DNA from: Opitutales bacterium | Lineage (GTDB): Bacteria > Verrucomicrobiota > Verrucomicrobiia > Opitutales > T3Sed10-336 | Assembly: GCA_022565335.1 (NCBI GenBank) | Contig: JAIUMY010000005.1 | Coordinates: forward strand, 1 to 63,154 | Reading direction: 5' to 3' | Length of the DNA: 63,154 nt | Notes under the pieces: model-generated | What the model saw: the letters and a program-made list of their open reading frames with translations, nothing else | The model's database searches: none | Told to the model about the DNA's origin: nothing | Made by a program: the position numbers and the translations under genes | In this document: positions 7,517 to 15,354 of the stretch, one piece after another | Layout: the number at the start of each line of letters is the position of its first letter | How positions within the stretch are numbered: position 1 is the first letter of the stretch

Positions 7517-9151
7517 ATGAAAAAACTAGGATTGTTACTCCTCATACCCCTACTACTCGCCGAACCACTTTCGGGAAACCGGTTCCAGAGCTATACCAGT
7601 CGAGTCGAATTTGCCCCCTCGGAAGTTATAACGGCCTCATACCTTGGAGGCAGCGGAACCGAATGGCTGGTCGGCGGCGGTTTTCTTGATAATGGAGACA
7701 TCCTTTTGGTGGGGAACGCCTTGGGACCTGAATTCAACATATTTGGGCATGAACCCTTAATATTCGGGCGAAATCGTGCCACGATGAACTTGGCCGCCCC
7801 CGACGCCCCGGAACGCCAACCATTGATGCGGCGGGGTAATGTTCGACGCGACAGCGATGGAAACATTCGGTATGATGACCATTCTTGGGAAAGCCCGAAC
7901 AGCACTGCTTTTCTACTGATTCTGGACGCCAATGCCCAACGTGTCCAAACGGCCCGCCGCTTCCCTTGGATGACCGGTGGAGCCACCAGCGCCCGGGTGG
8001 GGCCCGACGGCTTTTTGTATGTTGCCGGACCAGTCCGGGAAAATGGAGTTTCAAATCTAGGCGGGGAATATCAAAACACTGATATCCGTAGCGACGGTGA
8101 CAAAGGGAGTGTTTTTCTGGCTAAAATCAGAACCGATCTCAGCGAAATTGTCTGGGTTCGGGAAATGCACGGATCCTATGGCGCTCCCGAAGTCAGTTTT
8201 ACCGATAATGGGGAGATTTATTTCACCGGACCGGGGATTCGAGTATTTGACCAGGAGGGTAACTACACTCGCACCGTTTCGGAAGGAAGGACCGGAGTTG
8301 GGCCGACTTCCTCAATCAGCCCGGTTTCCGGATACAATGTCTGGGGCGGTGAAAGGCATTGGCGAACGGGACGGGAACCTTGGCGCTGTCCGCGACTTAA
8401 TGTTCAGGATCAGGATGGTAATCACGTTCTAGAGCTATATTCCTGGCAAGGGCCATTCGTTGGAGTCAACCGGCGGAGACTGGTTTCTGACAGCGCGGTT
8501 CGGGGTGTTATGCACGATCCAGAGGGCAGAATTTATCTACATGCATGGTCAGATGGAGGAAACTCTGTCATGACCCGACAACCCTATGATATTGATGAAA
8601 ATCATGGTGTCTTTTCTGATGGGATGGATTTTAGTATTTGGGGAGCCAACGTCTTGAGCGTTGCCTATATCAAACGCCTCAATCCGGAAACGTACGAGGT
8701 CGAGGCAGGAACGCGCTTTGTCGGTTACAGTCCTAGTGATGGACGTCCGAATGCTCTCAATATCCACACCATGGATATTGCCCAAAATGGCGCGGTTGCG
8801 GTCACCGGAACAACTGCGGCGGCACTCATACAAACGGGCAACAACCTCTTTCCTGGTGACGTTCCCGGGGGTCACTACATCGCCATTTGGGACCGGGATT
8901 TGACCACCCTCATGTTTTCATCCTCCATGCTGGCCATTGGCAAATCCCATGTCGCCACTTCCAGACGACACCAGGTGGTTTCCCGAACGTTTGGCGACCA
9001 AACCCGAATTATGTTTCTTTCGGGAGCCGAAGAATCCGGCAGCTCATATGGAACGACCGGCCCCGCTCCGACGAAAAACGCCATTCAGGAAAATTTTGGA
9101 GGAGGAGAATTGGACGGCTATTTTATCATCATTGACATCCCAACCAGATGA
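7517..9151 (+). CDS. Exported beta-propeller-like (SBBP-type) protein
   Basis: A 544-residue protein; the ATG at 7517 directly precedes a signal peptide, MKKLGLLLLIPLLLAEPLSG, whereas an upstream in-frame TTG at 7496 would only add seven residues. The mature start contains YLGGSGTEWLVGGGFLDNGD, close to seven-bladed beta-propeller (SBBP) repeats, and further weaker repeats of the type GPDGFLYVAGP and NGEIYFTGP follow at blade-like intervals. No enzyme active site recognised. It overlaps the next gene by 4 bp (ATGA), so the pair is co-translated. Likely envelope or extracellular. Confidence 0.68.
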   Translation: MKKLGLLLLIPLLLAEPLSGNRFQSYTSRVEFAPSEVITASYLGGSGTEWLVGGGFLDNGDILLVGNALGPEFNIFGHEPLIFGRNRATMNLAAPDAPERQPLMRRGNVRRDSDGNIRYDDHSWESPNSTAFLLILDANAQRVQTARRFPWMTGGATSARVGPDGFLYVAGPVRENGVSNLGGEYQNTDIRSDGDKGSVFLAKIRTDLSEIVWVREMHGSYGAPEVSFTDNGEIYFTGPGIRVFDQEGNYTRTVSEGRTGVGPTSSISPVSGYNVWGGERHWRTGREPWRCPRLNVQDQDGNHVLELYSWQGPFVGVNRRRLVSDSAVRGVMHDPEGRIYLHAWSDGGNSVMTRQPYDIDENHGVFSDGMDFSIWGANVLSVAYIKRLNPETYEVEAGTRFVGYSPSDGRPNALNIHTMDIAQNGAVAVTGTTAAALIQTGNNLFPGDVPGGHYIAIWDRDLTTLMFSSSMLAIGKSHVATSRRHQVVSRTFGDQTRIMFLSGAEESGSSYGTTGPAPTKNAIQENFGGGELDGYFIIIDIPTR

Positions 9152-10287
9152 ACTGTACATCCCCCAAAAACCGCCAGGGAGGCCTTCTTTTTTCCCTACT
9201 CTTCATGCTTGTTTTCGGAGCCGCGATTGCCGCTGGAGTGATTTTTTTCATGCTCTACAAGGATGAGCTTTTTCCTCCCGATGAGCCAACTCCTCAAGTA
9301 GTGCAGGAACAGGAAGTACCCGCTCCAGAGCCAGAGCTCGAAGCTGAACCCGCCCCAATTGCCCCCGAACCCGATCCTGAGCCCGAGCCGGAACCTGAGC
9401 CGGAGATTGATCCGCAGGAGGCATTGATGGCCCAAGTCGCAATCATCCGGGAACCGGTGTCCCTCCGGAGCGAAGATGGGCGGACCATTGAAGTCCATAT
9501 TTTGAATCTTGAAGCTGGCGAAATAAAGGTACTTTTGGCAAACGGGCAGGAGATGAGTTTTCCGGTTACCTTGCTAAACGAGGAGTCCCAGGCCTTCGTT
9601 GAGGAACATAAGGAAGCAATCCTTTACTTGGCGGAAGAGCGCCGTCGGAAGGCGATGGAAGAGGCTCGAAGAGCCGCCGCCGCAGGACAAATCACCAGTT
9701 TGCCCCGTTTTCGTCAAGCCACTGATGATGAGCCCGCCTTACCCAACGGCGCACGCCTGAAATACGAGGAACGGGACCCAAGTTACATCGACACGGAGAT
9801 TACCTTCCGGGACGAGAACCGTGAAATGTGGCCAAATTTTGTTATAGGCCGCCCGATTGACAAAGGTTTCTTCACGATAGATCAACAAAATCCTGAATTT
9901 GAAGATATTGGTTGGAGGTTTACCAGTTGGTCCCAGTCCTCCGGCGGCCAAGAACGACGCGTCATGGGCGACCTGTCCCTTGAGGACGGGTATCCCGATT
10001 TTGAAATCAAACTTCAAGACATGGGTAACTTGACCGATGAAGATGAACGAGCTAACGGGCCCTATTACCCCGTATTGCTTTCAATGGAGTTCAACGATCA
10101 CTCGATCAAGGCTCTCGGCCGATTAACTTTTAATCAAATGGGACGCGGACCAGGCCGTGGACTGGTTACCGCAACTCTCCGCTTCAGCATTGAGGGTGCC
10201 GCCATGGGGCTATCAACAGGCACCTCTTCAGGGATGATAGATGTTGTCCTTCATTCGAATGGCAGATTGTTAAACGGCGGGGAATAG
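9148..10287 (+). CDS. Membrane-anchored protein with Pro-Glu linker and SHD1-like domain
   Basis: A 379-residue protein with one transmembrane helix near residues 12-34, a long Glu/Pro linker (about 42-90, repeated PEPEPE units), then a segment resembling the SLA1 homology domain 1 that is common in Planctomycetes and Verrucomicrobia: REPVSLRSEDGRTIEVHIL followed by MSFPVTLLNEESQAFVEEH. A basic/acidic helix (EERRRKAMEEARRAAAA) links to an unrecognised beta-rich C-terminal domain of about 170 residues. Topology is probably N-in with the large domain in the periplasm. Co-translated with the propeller protein, suggesting a joint envelope role. Function unknown. Confidence 0.66.
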   Translation: MNCTSPKNRQGGLLFSLLFMLVFGAAIAAGVIFFMLYKDELFPPDEPTPQVVQEQEVPAPEPELEAEPAPIAPEPDPEPEPEPEPEIDPQEALMAQVAIIREPVSLRSEDGRTIEVHILNLEAGEIKVLLANGQEMSFPVTLLNEESQAFVEEHKEAILYLAEERRRKAMEEARRAAAAGQITSLPRFRQATDDEPALPNGARLKYEERDPSYIDTEITFRDENREMWPNFVIGRPIDKGFFTIDQQNPEFEDIGWRFTSWSQSSGGQERRVMGDLSLEDGYPDFEIKLQDMGNLTDEDERANGPYYPVLLSMEFNDHSIKALGRLTFNQMGRGPGRGLVTATLRFSIEGAAMGLSTGTSSGMIDVVLHSNGRLLNGGE

Positions 10288-10512
10288 TTGCACTCTCACC
10301 CTTCGACAGGGCCGGCAAACCTTTTTGCTACTTCACAATGTCGCAAAAAAGTTAAGCGCCACCATCAGCAAAGCTGAATACGAGGTTATGGGACTAAAAG
10401 TATCGGAGAGCTAGGCCCAACCGCAAAGATTCAGCTTGCCGAATCCCGGCTCACTTTTCTGGGGTCCGGACTCTCACGGAGATAAGGAAGGATCCTGGTC
10501 TCGTATTGGGAA

Positions 10513-12693
10513 TCAGGATTCCGGATCATCCAAATCTTCCTCTGATTCGTCCGAAAATTCACTTTCGCCTTCTTCGAGTGATAAGTTGGATTCTTTCTCA
10601 GCAGCACCGGGTGCGGGCAGGTGGGAAAACGATTTTTCAATTTCCGCGATAGAATACTCTACCTTACTGGCATTATTCTTCAGGCGTTCAATTCTTTGCA
10701 ACGTGTTTTCATTCTCTTTAACCCGTTGTTCCATCAAAGGCAGCTTTCGATCCAACTCCTCACGCGCTTTCTCCAAGGCAGAGCGAATGCCTTCGCCAAA
10801 GCCTTCAATGTATTTTTTAACCATACCATCGACCGCCCGGACTGCGAGCGCTGGGAAATTCTCCTCGAGAATATTTTGCAATTGAGACAAAATAGCAGCT
10901 TTCCCAGCATCTCCAAGTTTTGAAATTTTCTTATTTGCCGTAATCGGTTGATCCCATTGCTGATCATTTCCAAAGATCCGCCGCCGGACTCTGTTTTCAG
11001 TCCGAAACAAAATCCAATCCCAGATACTTTTTCGCACCGGAATCGCATTCACCTCGAGGTTCCGTTTCCCCTCCCACGCTCCATCTGGATAGGACAACTC
11101 CGCCGCGGATGTCTCCTGACGAATCGACAATAGAGATATACCCACCTTGTCGAAGGCGCGAATCAAGTCAGGTGAAACATCTACTCCGCCCATAGCTGTG
11201 TTAGTCATTTCCTCCACCTTTTGGCGGCATTGATTGGAAAGATTTTTAAAAGATGCAGCAAAGGTAGGCTCTATTTTTTCATAGAGAAGCTCTCGTAAGC
11301 TCTCATCAGATTCAAACCAAACGGACACCAATTGATTTAATTTGTTTTCGAGCTGTTTCTTCTCTTGCCCGGAAACCTCTTCTGCCGCCGCCTTGGTTCC
11401 CCTCTGGACTTCCCCGAAGACGTTGGTCCAATCCTGCTCGTCCAGGGAACTGACCGCCGACCGTCGGGACCGTTCTTCCTTGAGTTCATATTCCAATGAT
11501 GCCTGGCGTTCATGAAAATCTTTAAGGCTTTCCGCAGAACAATTTTCACGAACTTCGGCAGTGAGAGTTTTGCCTTGCCGCAGGGAATCAAAAATAAAGT
11601 TCAAAAGATAATCGTTACTATTTAGATAATCCGTTAGATCCTGCAGAAAGTTGTCAAAGGGGACTCCTCCGGGTTTGTTCGGCTCCGGCGATTCCTCCAT
11701 TTCGCCGTTGCTCTCCACCCCATCATCGTCGTTCTGCTCTTCCTCCGTTTTTGGGGATTCATCGATCGACAAGGAATTTGACGCCGCATGTAATAGATCG
11801 ATGGGATAAATGTGTAATCTTCCTTCATCAAAGGCATTGCGCATTGGAGCACTCATTGAGAGAGAGCAAAAGGCATCGATAATTTTTTTGGGGTCCTGGC
11901 TCTCCAGACTGGGAATCAAATCACCATTCGGGCCCAAGTCCCTTTTGTTGGCATCGATGTTGACCACCAGGAAAATGCGGGAAAACAGCTTCAACAAATC
12001 ATTAAATTCGTCGAAAACCTGCTCCAAAAATAAATTGTCCGTCTTTACCACGAAAACCGCACAGGCCGCACTATCGCGAAACTCCCGGGTCATCAAGTCA
12101 TAGCCGAATTTCATCCGACTGTACAAACCCGGGGTGTCCACCAGGACCGTGTATGACCCTTCGAGATTTTTCGCGGGCAAGCCAATATCAATTCGTCGAA
12201 TAGCCTCTGGATAGTGGATGCCTGGATCGAACGTTTCCCCACCCTCTTCGATTTTGCGAATATGTGAAGCTAAATGAGCATGATGGTCCGCGATAGCCTT
12301 ACGCATAGTGCTGTTATCGGGAAAGTTTTCCGTTTCCCCGCTAAACTTTTTGGCCACAATGCGCGTCTCGTTATGGTGCCTCACGTGAACCAGGCAGGGA
12401 TAGGCCGGGAGCGAAGTTACTTCACTCACGTAAGCCGCACTGATCGCATTCATTAAAGTGCTTTTTCCACTCTTTAGGGGTCCGAAAATAATTACAAAGG
12501 CTTCCTGATCTTCTACTTTGTCTAAAAGAGTCTTCAACCTGTGGTGCGTGTCCGAAAACCCTGAGATTGAACGCTTCAGGGCGTCAGCATCTTGCTTTTC
12601 ACGGATTTCCGCCAAGCTCTCGCGAAGCGTGGCATCAAAGGGACGGAGAATTTTGGCGTATTCTTGGCAGAATTGAGAGATTTCGGTTTTCAT
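10513..12693 (-). CDS. Dynamin-like large GTPase
   Basis: A 726-residue GTPase of the dynamin superfamily. The P-loop is GPLKSGKST (near residue 73), DTPGLYS is G3, and VVNIDANKRD is a probable but non-standard G4. Long helical segments follow, as in bacterial dynamin-like proteins that bind or remodel membranes. Two acidic low-complexity stretches stand out: one near residues 314-340 (EEEQNDDDG, EMEESPEPN) and the C-terminal tail (LEEGESEFSDESEEDLDDPE). No obvious transmembrane paddle is seen, so membrane binding would be peripheral. It is alone rather than paired with a second dynamin-like gene. Start at ATG 12693. Confidence 0.82.
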   Translation of the reverse strand: MKTEISQFCQEYAKILRPFDATLRESLAEIREKQDADALKRSISGFSDTHHRLKTLLDKVEDQEAFVIIFGPLKSGKSTLMNAISAAYVSEVTSLPAYPCLVHVRHHNETRIVAKKFSGETENFPDNSTMRKAIADHHAHLASHIRKIEEGGETFDPGIHYPEAIRRIDIGLPAKNLEGSYTVLVDTPGLYSRMKFGYDLMTREFRDSAACAVFVVKTDNLFLEQVFDEFNDLLKLFSRIFLVVNIDANKRDLGPNGDLIPSLESQDPKKIIDAFCSLSMSAPMRNAFDEGRLHIYPIDLLHAASNSLSIDESPKTEEEQNDDDGVESNGEMEESPEPNKPGGVPFDNFLQDLTDYLNSNDYLLNFIFDSLRQGKTLTAEVRENCSAESLKDFHERQASLEYELKEERSRRSAVSSLDEQDWTNVFGEVQRGTKAAAEEVSGQEKKQLENKLNQLVSVWFESDESLRELLYEKIEPTFAASFKNLSNQCRQKVEEMTNTAMGGVDVSPDLIRAFDKVGISLLSIRQETSAAELSYPDGAWEGKRNLEVNAIPVRKSIWDWILFRTENRVRRRIFGNDQQWDQPITANKKISKLGDAGKAAILSQLQNILEENFPALAVRAVDGMVKKYIEGFGEGIRSALEKAREELDRKLPLMEQRVKENENTLQRIERLKNNASKVEYSIAEIEKSFSHLPAPGAAEKESNLSLEEGESEFSDESEEDLDDPES

Positions 12694-12822
12694 AGAAAGT
12701 AAGCTTTGGTTTCAAGGAATGGTTCTATTCTTAGGAAAGACCTCGGAGCAGAGATGTTCAATCTCCAATCATAATTTTAGGGAACCACATTCGGGAAGAG
12801 GCATTTAGAGCAGATTCCATTC

Positions 12823-14463
12823 TCAATCTGCGAGTAAAGGGACAAAGGAGAAGGAACGACCATCAAAAAGGCCCCGGTCGCTGAGCTTAAGGTCAGGAAT
12901 GACGAGCAAGGCCATAAAGGATAAGGTCATAAAGGGCGCTCGGAGAGGACTTCCCAAACGGTGGGCCAGTTGCTCAACTTTCTGATAATCCCTCACCGCA
13001 CCAAAAGCATCCCGGTGACTCATCAGGCCCGCTACCGGCAAGGGGAAGAAGGCCTCTTCGTTTCCCGCATCACAAGCCGCCAAACCACCTCCGTGCTGGC
13101 GAAGAGTTTCTATCGCTTGCAACAGCGACTCGTCATCTACCCCCACCGCAAGAATATTGTGGGAATCGTGCCCTACCGAGGACGCGATCGCTCCGCGTTG
13201 GAGGCCAAACCCTTTGACCAAAGCGACCGCGGGCTTGGCTGGCGCGTAGCGATTATGAACAACCAACTTCAAAAGATCCCTCGCCGAATCAGCCACGATT
13301 TCCTTTGCCCGAACCGCGGGCCGATAAAATTGCTCCCGCGTGACCAATTGGTTTTCCAGAGCCTCTATCACCCGCACTTGCGGGGGCGCTTCCTGGGTAA
13401 AGGTGATGGCTAAATCGGCTTTCCCGACTTCGGCCGCGGCAAATCGGTTAACTGGTTCTTCCTTCACCGAAGGCAAAAGGGATTGCCCCTTTTCAGCGAC
13501 AACCTCACCCCCAAGAATGGTTCGCTGAACATCGAAGGAAACCAGATCGGTCAGTTCAACAAAATCCGCCGGATCACCCTCCCTCAAAAGTCCTACCGGC
13601 AAACCATAGTGTTCAACCGCCTGCACCGAAGCTACCCGCAAAGCAACCAGAGGGTCAACTCCTCCGGCTACCGCCCGTACTACCAGGCGGTTGATATGCC
13701 CCAACTCGAGATTGTCGAGATGCATGTCATCGGTGCAAAATAAACAATCCTCTGGGAATTCTCGCAAGAGCGGCAAAAGCTCATCAAAATTTTTCGCGGC
13801 GGAGCCTTCCCGAATAACGATTTTCATCCCTTTCTCCCTTTTTTCCAAGGCTTCCTCGAGAGTAAAGCATTCGTGATCATTCCGGATTCCAGCCTCAATG
13901 TAACGCTGCAACCCCTGGCCCCGCAGGCCGGGGGCATGCCCATCGACCGGTTTGCCGTACTGACGCGCCAAACGGAGCTTCTCAAGAACCTCCGCGTCGC
14001 CGTTGATCACGCCGGGGAAATTCATCACCTCGCTCAGATAAAGGATCTGGTCCTTTTGCAGGAGTTGCTCTATTTCTGCCACCCCAAGGGAGGCTCCGGC
14101 CGTTTCAAATGGGGTTGCCGGGACGCAGGAGGGCGCCCCGAAGAAGATTTTCAAAGGGGTTTTCGCCGCATTACGCAACATAAACTCAACTCCCTCTAAA
14201 CCAAGAACATTGGCAATCTCATGAGGATCCGAGACCGTAGCCACCGTCCCGTGGAGCACCGCCAGACGGGCAAATTCAGTGGGAATCAACAACGAACTTT
14301 CCACATGCACATGAGCATCCACAAAGCCCGGAGATAAATAGGTGGAGAAAGTCTCATCGACCTCCCTGATCGAGGCGATACATCCCTCCCGAACGGCAAC
14401 TTCCGCGGGGAAGATCCGGCGATTCTCCAAATCAACCAGATTCCCTTGGAAAATCTTTTCCAT
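12823..14463 (-). CDS. ade: Adenine deaminase
   Basis: Converts adenine to hypoxanthine in purine salvage; amidohydrolase superfamily, cytoplasmic. 546 residues, the usual length. Metal-binding and catalytic motifs are present: GFVDAHVHVESS, TVSDPHEIANV, VDGHAPGLRG, NDHECFTLEEA and CTDDMHLDNL. The C-terminal domain has GHDSHNILAVG. It begins 14 bp after the FKBP gene, with AAGGG close to the ATG, so both may share a transcript. No purine riboswitch can precede it because the FKBP coding region ends directly upstream. Confidence 0.95.
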   Translation of the reverse strand: MEKIFQGNLVDLENRRIFPAEVAVREGCIASIREVDETFSTYLSPGFVDAHVHVESSLLIPTEFARLAVLHGTVATVSDPHEIANVLGLEGVEFMLRNAAKTPLKIFFGAPSCVPATPFETAGASLGVAEIEQLLQKDQILYLSEVMNFPGVINGDAEVLEKLRLARQYGKPVDGHAPGLRGQGLQRYIEAGIRNDHECFTLEEALEKREKGMKIVIREGSAAKNFDELLPLLREFPEDCLFCTDDMHLDNLELGHINRLVVRAVAGGVDPLVALRVASVQAVEHYGLPVGLLREGDPADFVELTDLVSFDVQRTILGGEVVAEKGQSLLPSVKEEPVNRFAAAEVGKADLAITFTQEAPPQVRVIEALENQLVTREQFYRPAVRAKEIVADSARDLLKLVVHNRYAPAKPAVALVKGFGLQRGAIASSVGHDSHNILAVGVDDESLLQAIETLRQHGGGLAACDAGNEEAFFPLPVAGLMSHRDAFGAVRDYQKVEQLAHRLGSPLRAPFMTLSFMALLVIPDLKLSDRGLFDGRSFSFVPLLAD

Positions 14464-14477
14464 CCCTTCGCTGGAAA

Positions 14478-15191
14478 TCAGTCAACGATCTCCAGTAACT
14501 CGACGTCAAAAATCAATAAGGACCCAGCGGGGATTCCAGGAATATCCTGAAATCCATAACCCAAGTGAGGAGGCACATAAAGGGTGGCCTCAGAGCCCAC
14601 CGACAGTTGCTGCAGACCTTCGCGGAAACCATCAATGACTCCCGCCAGAGGGAATTCCGCTGGTTCACCCCGCTGGTGAGAACTGTCAAAAACTTCCCCC
14701 GTAATGAGGGTCCCCTCATAGTGGATTCGAACCGTATCCTCCACCGTTGGCGTCGGTCCATCGCCCTCTTCGGCGATCCGGTAACGCAGCCCACTCTCCA
14801 AGGCAACCACGCCTTCTTCTTCGTCAAGTTCAGCAAAAAATTCCTGGTACTGTTCTTTAGAGATTTCCTCGGCCCGGGCCATAGCTTCCTGCTGACGCGT
14901 TTGCATAAAAACCTGCAAAGCCATATTCATTTCATCCAAATCGTAGGGCAGTTCCTCTTGCAGAATCGCGGTCCGCATTCCCTTCAATAATTGTTCGGCC
15001 TCCGCTTCGTTAAATTCAAAACTCCCCAACCCCAGTTGCTGCCCGGCCAAATAGCCAAGGGCTTCGAGAATTTCATCTTCCGAAAAAACATCATCGGAAT
15101 CCAACATTCCGGGCAGCGGTATTTGGTCTGCGGAAAGAGTTAGGGCGCCGGCCATTAGACCGGAAGAGAGAAAGGCAGTGAACTTATTCAT
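14478..15191 (-). CDS. FKBP-type peptidyl-prolyl isomerase, Mip/FkpA-like, exported
   Basis: A 237-residue chaperone/isomerase. The ATG at 15191 gives a signal peptide (MNKFTAFLSSGLMAGALTLSA); a TTG two codons upstream is less likely. Residues about 35-135 form the helical N-terminal dimerisation domain typical of Mip/FkpA (ALGYLAGQQLG, FNEAEAEQLLKGM). Residues about 150-237 are the FKBP domain, with VRIHYEGTLITGEVFDSS, GVIDGFREGLQQLSVGS and VPPHLGYG. It probably helps fold envelope proteins in the periplasm. The downstream adenine deaminase gene follows after 14 bp, without obvious functional link. Confidence 0.9.
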   Translation of the reverse strand: MNKFTAFLSSGLMAGALTLSADQIPLPGMLDSDDVFSEDEILEALGYLAGQQLGLGSFEFNEAEAEQLLKGMRTAILQEELPYDLDEMNMALQVFMQTRQQEAMARAEEISKEQYQEFFAELDEEEGVVALESGLRYRIAEEGDGPTPTVEDTVRIHYEGTLITGEVFDSSHQRGEPAEFPLAGVIDGFREGLQQLSVGSEATLYVPPHLGYGFQDIPGIPAGSLLIFDVELLEIVD

Positions 15192-15318
15192 GGTCAAAAA
15201 GGTATTTTAAAAGGTCAGAATGTAAACAGACAACAAAAGAGTTTCAAAAGTTCACCCTTTTGGCGAGGAAAAGCTTGTTTTTTCGGCATACCCGGTTGCC
15301 GTAAAAATACCCATGGAC

Positions 15319-15349
15319 AAAAAACGATAAGCTCTGCCCCGGGAGCAGA
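15319..15349 (-). terminator. Probable terminator downstream of the ABC permease gene
   Basis: On the minus strand, a 7-bp stem including one G-U pair (15333-15349) is followed by GCTTATCG and then six T (15319-15324). It lies just after the permease stop at 15355. The U-tract is separated from the stem by eight bases, which weakens the call. Confidence 0.42.
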
Positions 15350-15354
15350 ATCGC

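Noticed and set aside
10371..10437. Inverted repeat AAGCTGAAT/ATTCAGCTT as a terminator between convergent genes
   Set aside because: The loop is 49 nt and there is no T run on either strand.
10513..12693. Dynamin-like GTPase as part of an anti-phage defence island
   Set aside because: Neighbours are adenine deaminase, an isomerase and envelope proteins; no other defence-type genes are present.
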